A program made the translations under genes and the position numbers. Of a stretch of 6,085 nt of DNA, positions 1 through 5,352 are shown piece after piece. Positions within the stretch are counted from its first letter, which is position 1; every line of letters starts with the position of its first letter. The DNA lies in contig JAUYEO010000012.1 of assembly GCA_030689795.1 (NCBI GenBank), positions 1 through 6,085 on the forward strand, in the 5' to 3' direction. The notes under the pieces were generated by a model. That model was not told the origin of the DNA, did not search any database, and was given only the letters and a program-made list of their open reading frames with translations. This stretch comes from Desulfobacterales bacterium. GTDB lineage: Bacteria > Desulfobacterota > Desulfobacteria > Desulfobacterales > RPRI01.

Positions 1-13
1 AGCCGTCATTATT

Positions 14-263
14 GATGCTCTCGTAAAAAGTCATATGCGAACGGATTTGAGATTTTTGGGGAATAGATTTTTAAGGAACTGAGCGTTAAAAATCATCCGC
101 CTTAGGCGGATGATTTAGCGAAGTGACTTAAAAATCCCCAAAAAGCTCATTAGTAAGTTAGAAATTATTTTCTGCGTTTTTTCGGCAGAAAATAATTTCG
201 TTAACGCACTTATCCCGTTTATCGGGGTTAAGTGAGCATATTTCGACTTTTTACGAGAGCATC
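14..263. mobile_element. MITE-like structured repeat, copy 1
   Basis: This is a 250-bp non-coding element bounded by perfect 19-bp terminal inverted repeats (14-32 and 245-263, GATGCTCTCGTAAAAAGTC and its complement). The direct repeat ATTATT flanks it exactly (8-13 and 264-269), as a 6-bp target duplication would. Internally it folds into three arms. Arm one is 49-62 with 135-148 (one mismatch), continued by 68-75 with 127-134 and capped by the hairpin 90-101/105-116. Arm two is the perfect 15-bp stem 161-175/185-199. Arm three is 207-217/223-234. The terminal repeats close the whole into a cloverleaf, extended by ATATGC 33-38 with GCATAT 236-241. It encodes no protein, so any movement would need a transposase acting in trans. 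It could instead be a structured RNA gene or a REPIN-like repeat. Confidence 0.8.
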
Positions 264-286
264 ATTATTAGTAATTATGAAAATAA

Positions 287-328
287 AAAATCCCTCACGT
301 GGGAACCTGCTGCCAGGTGGGGGATTTT
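287..328. terminator. Terminator-like hairpin, both directions
   Basis: AAAATCCCTCAC (287-298) pairs with GTGGGGGATTTT (317-328) over 12 positions with one G-T wobble, and an inner CCTG/CAGG stem is possible. A-rich sequence precedes it and four T's end it on the plus strand. On the minus strand the stem is followed by a run of six T's, a better intrinsic terminator. It may end a gene lying left of the window, from which copy 1 of the repeat now separates it. No minus-strand gene that would use it is visible to its right. Confidence 0.5.
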
Positions 329-376
329 AAGCTGTGCGTTAAAGAAAGTTCGGCTTTCTATTAATAAAAGTTATAA

Positions 377-405
377 TTGTCAAGTAAATAATGTAATTGT
401 ATATG
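377..405 (+). promoter_or_regulatory. Possible sigma-70 promoter upstream of azlCD
   Basis: TTGTCA (377-382) and TATATG (400-405) are separated by exactly 17 bp in AT-rich sequence. Each hexamer is near consensus. If used, the transcript would read through repeat copy 2 before reaching azlC, giving a leader of roughly 350 nt containing the folded element. In AT-rich sequence such matches also arise by chance. Confidence 0.3.
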
Positions 406-488
406 GGGATATATTGAAGTATGGAAAACAGTTGATGCAGAATGTTGTGTGTAATAAACCGGATTGCTTTTATGTCCGAATGAGAAGT

Positions 489-738
489 GATGAACTCGTA
501 AAAAGTCATATGCGAACGGATTTGAGATTTTTGGGAAATAGATTTTTAAATTACTGAGCGTTAAAAATCATCCGCCTTAGGCGGATGATTTAGCGAAGTT
601 ATTTAAAAATCCCCAAAAAGCTCATTAGTAAGTTAGAAATTATTTTCTGCGTTTTTTCGGCAGAAAATAATTTCGTTAACGCACTTATCCCGTTTATCGG
701 GGTTAAGTGAGCATATTTGGACTTTTTACGAAACCATC
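489..738. mobile_element. MITE-like structured repeat, copy 2
   Basis: This is a second copy, same length and orientation, at a constant offset of 475 bases from copy 1, with roughly a dozen substitutions and no indels. The inverted repeats are 489-507 and 720-738. They match at GATG and TCGTAAAAAGTC but not at the three bases between (493-495 and 732-734, AAC at both ends on the plus strand). All three internal arms are kept. In arm one, G75-C127 of copy 1 is A550-T602 here, and the G76/A126 mismatch of copy 1 becomes the pair T551-A601. No clear target duplication is visible. Its right end lies 23 bp before the azlC start codon, so it has probably replaced or displaced part of that gene's leader. 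Confidence 0.8.
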
Positions 739-761
739 GGAATTGTTTGATTGGAACTTAA

Positions 762-1454
762 ATGAAAGATAAAAATCATATTGGCGGGTCATTGTTCGAA
801 GGGCTTTCGGCTTCGTGGCCTGTATGCCTCGGATATATTCCGATCGGCATTGCTTTTGGAGTTCTTGCCCAGAAGGCCGGTTTTACTCCCTTTGAAACAG
901 GATTTATGTCTCTTCTGGTTTTTGCAGGGAGCTCACAGTTCATAGCCGTTTCGATGTTTTCTGCCGGCGCCGGAGCAGTTTCGATAATTGCAACCACATT
1001 TGTTGTCAACCTGAGACATCTTCTCATGAGTTCCTCTCTTTCTCTCTTCCTGGGTCGTTCCGGGAGAAAAAAGCTTTTTGCATTTGCCTATGGAATAACC
1101 GATGAAAGTTTTGCAGTTAACTTTTCAAAATTTAAAAGCGGAGACTGGGATATCAACCGGGCGCTGATTGTCAATTTTTCTGCAAATATAATGTGGATCC
1201 TGAGCACGGTTGCGGGCGGATACGGCGGGCAGTTTATCCGGCCACATTCATTTGGTATGGATTATGCGCTCATAGCCATGTTTATATGCCTTCTCGTGTT
1301 CCAGTTGAAAGGGCCGGTATATATTTTTACCGCTTTGGTTGCAGGAATATCGGCCGTCCTGTTGTCTCTTTGGCTCCCGGGGAATTCATATATTATAATA
1401 GCCTCCGTTATTGCAGCGGGGATAGGAGTTTTTATCAAAAAGATCGGAAGATAA
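762..1454 (+). CDS. azlC: AzlC family branched-chain amino acid exporter, large subunit
   Basis: This is an integral inner-membrane protein of 230 residues, the usual AzlC length. With AzlD it forms an exporter of branched-chain amino acids, as known for azaleucine resistance in Bacillus and YgaZH in E. coli. Family signatures visible are GYIPIGIAFG (24-33), GFMSLLVFAGSSQF (47-60), NLRHLLMSSSL (83-93) and GITDESFAV (111-119), followed by four to five hydrophobic segments to the end. The ATG is the only reasonable start because a TAA stop in frame lies directly before it at 759-761. The ribosome binding site is poor (GGA 753-755), perhaps because repeat copy 2 ends only 23 bp upstream. azlD follows after 7 bp, so the two are almost certainly cotranscribed. 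The family is clear; the exact exported substrate is inferred. Confidence 0.92.
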   Translation: MKDKNHIGGSLFEGLSASWPVCLGYIPIGIAFGVLAQKAGFTPFETGFMSLLVFAGSSQFIAVSMFSAGAGAVSIIATTFVVNLRHLLMSSSLSLFLGRSGRKKLFAFAYGITDESFAVNFSKFKSGDWDINRALIVNFSANIMWILSTVAGGYGGQFIRPHSFGMDYALIAMFICLLVFQLKGPVYIFTALVAGISAVLLSLWLPGNSYIIIASVIAAGIGVFIKKIGR

Positions 1455-1461
1455 GGATGTT

Positions 1462-1791
1462 ATGATGATTGAAAGAGAGTATTGTTATATTGTTCTTGGG
1501 ATGGGACTTGTTACTTTTCTTCCGCGTTTGCTTCCGGTTTATTTCCTTTCCGGACGAACTCTTCCGGATTGGTTTATCGAATGGCTTGATCTTGTTCCTG
1601 CTGCTGTGCTCAGCGCGCTCCTTTTGCCTGAACTTGCTACAACAGGAACGCCGAGATTGTTTATACCGTATAAACTCGATATGATAGTCGCAGTACCGAC
1701 CTTGCTGTTTGCGATTAAAACAAAATCACTGGGCGGTACCGTAGTAACAGGAATGGGGCTTTACTGGCTTCTTGACATAATTTTTATATAA
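1462..1791 (+). CDS. azlD: AzlD family branched-chain amino acid exporter, small subunit
   Basis: This is a small membrane protein of 109 residues, the partner of AzlC. Typical AzlD features are TFLPRLLP (18-25), a conserved segment around LDLVPAAVLSALLLPEL (42-58), and hydrophobic helices at about 8-28, 42-58, 73-86 and 92-109. Two ATG codons stand in tandem (1462 and 1465). The Shine-Dalgarno AAGGA at 1453-1457 overlaps the azlC stop and is 4 nt from the first ATG but 7 nt from the second, so translation may begin at 1465. The tight spacing indicates a shared transcript and probably translational coupling with azlC. The last codons contain a TTGACA sequence that may serve as a -35 element for the next gene. 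Confidence 0.9.
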   Translation: MMIEREYCYIVLGMGLVTFLPRLLPVYFLSGRTLPDWFIEWLDLVPAAVLSALLLPELATTGTPRLFIPYKLDMIVAVPTLLFAIKTKSLGGTVVTGMGLYWLLDIIFI

Positions 1792-1800
1792 ATAGATATA
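1772..1800 (+). promoter_or_regulatory. Possible promoter for the CoA-transferase/GNAT gene, inside the end of azlD
   Basis: A perfect -35 hexamer TTGACA (1772-1777) lies in the last codons of azlD, followed after 17 bp by a poor -10, GATATA (1795-1800). TATACG at 1797-1802 is an alternative at 19 bp. Initiation here would give a leader of about 130 nt containing the hairpin at 1875-1927. This would let the fusion gene be expressed apart from azlCD. Confidence 0.35.
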
Positions 1801-1874
1801 CGCCGGATTTATCAAAACCCAACGAAGCCGTCGTTCAAAAATAACTGGAACATTCAAATGCCATGACCGACATA

Positions 1875-1939
1875 AGGAGCCGTAACGAAAGAGACAAGAA
1901 AGTACAGGTAATTTCGTAACGGCTCCTAAGAGGAGTGCC
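1875..1939 (+). promoter_or_regulatory. Leader hairpin with an alternative fold that covers the ribosome binding site
   Basis: Bases 1875-1890 pair with 1912-1927 (15 of 16 positions, one A/A mismatch, 21-nt loop). The 3' arm ends in CTCCT (1923-1927), three bases before the Shine-Dalgarno AGGAG (1931-1935) of the next gene. CTCCT can pair either with AGGAG at 1875-1879, within the long stem, or with the Shine-Dalgarno itself through a 3-nt loop. GG 1921-1922 could then also pair with CC 1938-1939. The folds exclude each other: the long stem leaves the ribosome binding site free and the short one hides it. There is no T-run, so it is not a simple terminator. An operator palindrome or another repeat family is also possible. 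Confidence 0.5.
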
Positions 1940-3829
1940 ATGCGGGATCTTAATGTAAATTGTTCAGGAAAGCTTGTTTCCGCCGAGGAAGCCGTTTCAA
2001 AAATAAAAAGAGGAAGCCGTGTTTTTATAGGAACCGGCTGTGGTGAGCCCCAGCATTTGATAAGGGCAATGGTTAAGGATACAAGGCTTCAGGATATAAT
2101 GGTATATCAGATGCTCTCGTCTACACTTGCCCAGTATATTGATGATCCGTCGTTTACAAGGCGTTTTTCTCTGAAGCTCTTTTTTATCAGCAGAACTATG
2201 CGGAAGGCGGCCTTTGAAGGAAAAATAGATTATATTCCTACATATCTTTCACAGATTCCACATCTTTTTTCCAGCCAGCGCATCGGCCTTGATGTTGCCC
2301 TGATTCAGGTGAGCCCGCCGGATAAATACGGATATTGCAGTCTTGGTGTTTCTGTCGACATTACAAAATCAGGCATGGAAAACGCCCGTCTTGTCATTGC
2401 GCAGGTAAATCCTAAAATGCCGAGAACATGGGGCGACAGTTTTGTTCATGTGGATGAAATTGATTATCTTGTCGTAAAAGAAGAGCAGCTTGTTGAAGCT
2501 CTTCCGGGCTCAAAAGATGACGAAATTGCACGCAGGATCGGGCATTATGTTTCCCAGCTTGTAGATGACGGTTCGACGCTTCAGATAGGTTTCGGTCATC
2601 TTCCTTATGCAGTATTACAATATCTTGATAATAAAAAAGACCTTGGAATACATACTCAGCTTATAACCGACGGTTTTTTGCCTCTGTTCGAAAAAAAAGT
2701 CATTACAAACAAAAAAAAGACTCTTCTTCCCGGAAGAGTTGTGGCTTCTTTATGCATGGGATCTGAAAAGTTATACCGGTATGTCGATAACAATCCCGCA
2801 TTCTATTTCCGGTCTTCCGAGTTTGTCAATGACCCGACGGTTATTGCCAGAAACGATAACCTGATTTCGATAAGCTCCGCCCTTGAAGTCGATCTTACAG
2901 GACAGGTCTGCTCGGATTCGATGGGATATCTTTTTTACAGCGGTATCGGCGACCAGGTCGATTTCCTGCGTGGAAGCGCCATGTCAAAAGGCGGTTTTTC
3001 CATTATTGCTCTTCCGTCAACCGCTCAGAACGGGAAGATATCACGGATTGTTTCCCACCTGAGCGAAGGGGCTGGAGTGGCAACAACGAGGGGAGATGTT
3101 AACTTTGTCATAACCGAATATGGTATTGCCGAATTACAGGGTAAAAGCATTTATCAAAGGGTGATTGAACTGGTGCAGATTGCGCACCCGAAATTCCGGG
3201 AGGAGCTCATAGAAACGGCTAAAAAAAGACATTATATATTTGCCGACCAATTGACTCCGATACAGGATGATCTTCTTTTTCTTGAAGATTATAAGCATAG
3301 CTTCAAGCTCAAAAACGGAAAAACCGTTGATTTCAGGCCTCTTTTACCCTCTGATGAGTTTGCTTACAGGAATTTTTTCTATTCTCTGCAGGAAAAGACT
3401 ATCTACCTGAGGTTCTTTTATAAAATGAAGATATTTTCCCATGAAGTAATTCAGAAGCAGTGGGCCCGCATTGATTACAGAAAGAACATGTCGGTTATCG
3501 GTCTTGTTCAGAAAGGCGGACATCAGAAAATTGTCGCGATCGCTTCATATGCAATGGATGAACCTGAAAGAGCGGAGATAGCATTTGTAGTCAGGGAAGA
3601 TTTTCACGGAATGGGGATAGCTTCTTATCTTCTTGAAATACTTGAGAATATTGCAAAAGAAAACAATTATAAAGGCTTTTCGGCGACAGTTCTGAGGGAA
3701 AACTCATCTATGATTCATATTTTCCGGAAAAGGTATCCGGATGCAAAAATTTTACCAAGTAGCGGGAGCGACATTCATATCCTGATGGATTTTAATGATG
3801 TCCGGCAGGTTCAGCCCAAAAATACATAA
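1940..3829 (+). CDS. Acetyl-CoA hydrolase/4-hydroxybutyrate CoA-transferase-like protein fused to GNAT acetyltransferase
   Basis: This is a cytoplasmic two-domain protein of 629 residues. Residues about 5-435 match the 4-hydroxybutyrate CoA-transferase/acetyl-CoA hydrolase family, which moves CoA between carboxylic acids through a glutamyl-CoA intermediate. Visible motifs are VSPPDKYGYCSLGVS (124-138), GDSFVHVDEID (165-175), DGSTLQIGFG (210-219), GIHTQLITDG (236-245), FVNDP (295-299), GIGDQVDFLRG (335-345) and ITEYGIAELQGKS (391-403). Residues about 462-618 form a GNAT domain with the acetyl-CoA loop DFHGMGIASYLL (554-565) and VLRENSSMI (584-592), closest to Pat-type protein lysine acetyltransferases. 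The position I recall as the catalytic Glu is Gln240, so transferase activity may be lost and the domain may only bind acyl-CoA. GAGGAG (1930-1935) is 4 nt before the ATG. The 3' end converges on the next gene with a 35-bp gap. The domains are certain; the physiological role is unknown. Confidence 0.88.
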   Translation: MRDLNVNCSGKLVSAEEAVSKIKRGSRVFIGTGCGEPQHLIRAMVKDTRLQDIMVYQMLSSTLAQYIDDPSFTRRFSLKLFFISRTMRKAAFEGKIDYIPTYLSQIPHLFSSQRIGLDVALIQVSPPDKYGYCSLGVSVDITKSGMENARLVIAQVNPKMPRTWGDSFVHVDEIDYLVVKEEQLVEALPGSKDDEIARRIGHYVSQLVDDGSTLQIGFGHLPYAVLQYLDNKKDLGIHTQLITDGFLPLFEKKVITNKKKTLLPGRVVASLCMGSEKLYRYVDNNPAFYFRSSEFVNDPTVIARNDNLISISSALEVDLTGQVCSDSMGYLFYSGIGDQVDFLRGSAMSKGGFSIIALPSTAQNGKISRIVSHLSEGAGVATTRGDVNFVITEYGIAELQGKSIYQRVIELVQIAHPKFREELIETAKKRHYIFADQLTPIQDDLLFLEDYKHSFKLKNGKTVDFRPLLPSDEFAYRNFFYSLQEKTIYLRFFYKMKIFSHEVIQKQWARIDYRKNMSVIGLVQKGGHQKIVAIASYAMDEPERAEIAFVVREDFHGMGIASYLLEILENIAKENNYKGFSATVLRENSSMIHIFRKRYPDAKILPSSGSDIHILMDFNDVRQVQPKNT

Positions 3830-3830
3830 A

Positions 3831-3854
3831 ACCGATTAAGCTGCCGGCTTCGGA
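3831..3854. terminator. Weak hairpin in the convergent gap
   Basis: The 35-bp gap between the two convergent stop codons holds a poor stem: CCGA with TCGG, then AGC with GCT after a bulge. It has no T-run on either strand. It is the only candidate for separating the two transcripts and may not act as a terminator, in which case the mRNAs would overlap at their 3' ends. Confidence 0.15.
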
Positions 3855-3864
3855 TTATGAAAAC

Positions 3865-5070
3865 TTACTTTACATATTCGTAAAGATCTTTAAGGCTGAC
3901 TATCGGGCTGATAAAACCGCCTGGAGCAACCTGTGTTAAATAGACCAGATTCGAACCCTGATGATTGTCCGGGGAGAAGGAGATGGTGAAACCTCCCAGG
4001 TCCGCATTTAACTGTTTTTCTGCGGTATCGATAAAACCTTTTCGGGTTACCGGCTCCGGAGTTTCAGTCAATATCTTACACAATGCCTTTGCGGCTATGA
4101 AACCTTCCATGCCCATGAAATTCGGCTCAACCTCGGGTGTAAACTGCTTTAACAGACGGTGATACTCTCCGACAACCGGAATTTTCTTGAAAAATGGAAA
4201 AGGTACGACCTGCGTAACGACAACTCCAAGTCCGTTATTTTGCAGTATCTGCCCCATGGCATCGGATCCTACAAAAGATACATTCAGAAAAAGGGCCTTG
4301 CTTCCCTGTTTTCTCATTTCGGAGATAAATTTAGCGCACGGCGCGTAAGCGCCGACCATTATTATGGCGCCGGGATTGGTTTTCAGCATATCCTTAACGG
4401 CCGATTCGACTTCGAGAGTGTTTCGGGGATAATTTGCTTCGTTTAAAATTTCGAGATCACGTTTTGCAAGGGCTCTTTTCACTCCATCGAGCCCTGCTTT
4501 TCCATATGAATCGTTCTGGTAAAAAACCGAAATGCGTTTAATATTTTTTACAGAAGTCAATTGTTCAACCATTGCCTCTGTTTCCTGATAATAGCTTGCC
4601 CGTATATTGAATACTTGGCGGTTTACAGGAGTCCTCAATAATTCGGCTCCCGTGAACGGGGCAAAATACGGGACCTGTTTTTCTGTTGCTATGGGGACTG
4701 CTGCAGCGGATGTCGGTGTACCGACATATCCGAAGAGAAGGAATACTTTATCCTGATCGATCAGTTTTTTTGTGTTTGCCGCGCAAATATCCGGCTCATA
4801 TCCGTCATCATAACTGATGAGACGAATTTTTTTTCCTTTGATTCCGCCTATAGAGTTTACATAGTTGATATATGCCTGAGCTCCGTCTCTCATGCCCATT
4901 CCAAGAGCCTGTGCAGGTCCCTTCAATGCGCACGACTGGCCTACAATGATTTCAGTTTCAGTGACTCCGGTCTGACCGTAAGACCGAATCGGAAAAAATG
5001 ATAGATGAAAAAATGAAACCAGTACAAATAACATAAAAAAACCTGATAATTTATACAAATGTTTTTTCAT
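3865..5070 (-). CDS. ABC transporter periplasmic substrate-binding protein, LivJ/Peripla_BP_6 type
   Basis: This is a secreted binding protein of 401 residues, usual for the branched-chain amino acid (HAAT) family, delivering substrate to a LivHMGF-type ABC importer. An uncleaved-form leader MKKHLYKLSGFFMLFV and following hydrophobic residues end near SYG (30-32), a likely signal peptidase I site. The mature N-terminus shows the family pattern: EIIVGQSCALKGPAQ (40-54), NSIGGIKGKKIRLISYDDGYEP (72-93 region) and GYVGTPTSAAAVPIA (114-128). The frame remains open to 5148, but the ATG at 5070 is preferred. It has AAGGA (plus-strand 5079-5083) 8 nt upstream, and a normal signal peptide begins there; the extra 26 residues of the longer reading look non-coding. 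It is transcribed divergently from the next binding protein. The ligand cannot be read from sequence: amino acids, amides, urea and aromatic acids are all known in this family. Confidence 0.9.
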   Translation of the reverse strand: MKKHLYKLSGFFMLFVLVSFFHLSFFPIRSYGQTGVTETEIIVGQSCALKGPAQALGMGMRDGAQAYINYVNSIGGIKGKKIRLISYDDGYEPDICAANTKKLIDQDKVFLLFGYVGTPTSAAAVPIATEKQVPYFAPFTGAELLRTPVNRQVFNIRASYYQETEAMVEQLTSVKNIKRISVFYQNDSYGKAGLDGVKRALAKRDLEILNEANYPRNTLEVESAVKDMLKTNPGAIIMVGAYAPCAKFISEMRKQGSKALFLNVSFVGSDAMGQILQNNGLGVVVTQVVPFPFFKKIPVVGEYHRLLKQFTPEVEPNFMGMEGFIAAKALCKILTETPEPVTRKGFIDTAEKQLNADLGGFTISFSPDNHQGSNLVYLTQVAPGGFISPIVSLKDLYEYVK

Positions 5071-5078
5071 ACGGATAT

Positions 5079-5083
5079 TCCTT
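5079..5083 (-). promoter_or_regulatory. Ribosome binding site that decides the start of the minus-strand binding protein
   Basis: Read on the minus strand this is AAGGA, within GGAAAGGA, 8 nt before the ATG at 5070. No comparable site precedes the upstream in-frame ATG at 5148, which supports the shorter protein with an N-terminal signal peptide. Confidence 0.75.
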
Positions 5084-5106
5084 TCCAAAAAGGCTTTGAA
5101 CCACCA

Positions 5107-5134
5107 CAGCAAGCACATTTCCTTCGGCTTGCTG
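5107..5134 (-). other. Perfect 8-bp hairpin in the leader of the minus-strand binding protein gene
   Basis: CAGCAAGC (5107-5114) pairs exactly with GCTTGCTG (5127-5134) across a 12-nt loop, 37 bases upstream of the start codon at 5070. No T-run follows on either strand. It may be a leader structure or a dyad operator in the divergent control region; chance is possible for a stem of this size. Confidence 0.3.
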
Positions 5135-5218
5135 CAGAGAATCTTCAATTATTATTCGATGTATAGCCTGTTTATTATCAATTTTGTTATGTTGCAAGAA
5201 GAATGAGATATCATGCGG

Positions 5219-5247
5219 CACATATGAACCTGATAAAAATATGTCAA
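5219..5247 (-). promoter_or_regulatory. Possible sigma-70 promoter for the minus-strand binding protein gene
   Basis: On the minus strand TTGACA (plus-strand 5242-5247) is a perfect -35, followed after 17 bp by TATGTG (5219-5224), a partial -10. Transcription from it would give a leader of about 140 nt including the hairpin at 5107-5134. It lies back to back with a plus-strand candidate only 17 bp away. Confidence 0.4.
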
Positions 5248-5264
5248 GAATTTTAAAATGTTGC

Positions 5265-5292
5265 TTGATAATTTGCATTAAACTGATATAAA
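5265..5292 (+). promoter_or_regulatory. Possible sigma-70 promoter for the plus-strand binding protein gene
   Basis: TTGATA (5265-5270) and TATAAA (5287-5292) are spaced by 16 bp, both near consensus, about 60 nt before the ATG at 5353. An overlapping pair, TTGCTT (5261-5266) with TGATAT (5284-5289), fits with 17 bp. The region is AT-rich, so the exact hexamers are uncertain. Confidence 0.4.
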
Positions 5293-5340
5293 AAAGGACA
5301 ATATACTGAAAAAAGGATTTTCGGCAAGATTTCATGACTT

Positions 5341-5347
5341 GAGGAGG
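5341..5347 (+). promoter_or_regulatory. Strong ribosome binding site
   Basis: GAGGAGG lies 5 nt before the ATG at 5353, a near-perfect Shine-Dalgarno. It fixes the start of the second binding protein and suggests high translation, as is common for periplasmic binding proteins. Confidence 0.8.
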
Positions 5348-5352
5348 CTGAT

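Larger units (their letters stand above)
1..761. other. Gene-free, repeat-rich region upstream of azlC
   Basis: No convincing coding region lies here. About two thirds of the stretch is two direct copies of one 250-bp inverted-repeat element; the rest is 225 bp between them plus short flanks. A frame open from base 2 ends at a TGA at 80-82 inside the first element, and frame 1 ends at a TGA at 13-15 that borrows the first bases of the element. Either could be the tail of a gene lying to the left, but 13 bases of non-repeat sequence are too few to decide. The other contents are a hairpin resembling a terminator and one possible promoter, listed separately. Confidence 0.75.

Noticed and set aside
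14..263. The two repeats as the ends of a composite transposon
   Set aside because: The 225 bp between them contain no gene, and the 6-bp duplication flanks copy 1 alone, which indicates independent insertion.
340..356. Small hairpin AGAAAG-TTCGG-CTTTCT as a terminator
   Set aside because: The stem is only six base pairs, mostly A-T, and no T-run follows.
14..738. The pair of repeats as a CRISPR array or an integron/att arrangement
   Set aside because: There are only two 250-bp copies with long internal palindromes and a 225-bp gap; repeat and spacer sizes do not fit CRISPR, and no recombinase gene is present in the window.
776..1684. Other frames open within azlC and azlD (776-1027 minus, 1193-1465 plus, 1469-1684 plus)
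   Set aside because: Each lies in an alternative frame of a clearly recognised membrane protein gene and shows no family features.
1726..1941. A 71-codon minus-strand frame across the azlD end and the leader of the fusion gene
   Set aside because: It is antisense to azlD and to the leader hairpin, has no recognisable motif and no Shine-Dalgarno; better explained as chance.
3965..4446. Plus-strand frames opposite the minus-strand binding protein gene
   Set aside because: They are antisense shadows of conserved Peripla_BP_6 coding sequence with no ribosome binding site.
5051..5335. A 94-codon minus-strand frame upstream of and overlapping the start of the binding protein gene
   Set aside because: It has no ribosome binding site, covers the divergent promoter region, overlaps the start and Shine-Dalgarno of a well-supported gene, and its AT-rich composition resembles non-coding sequence.
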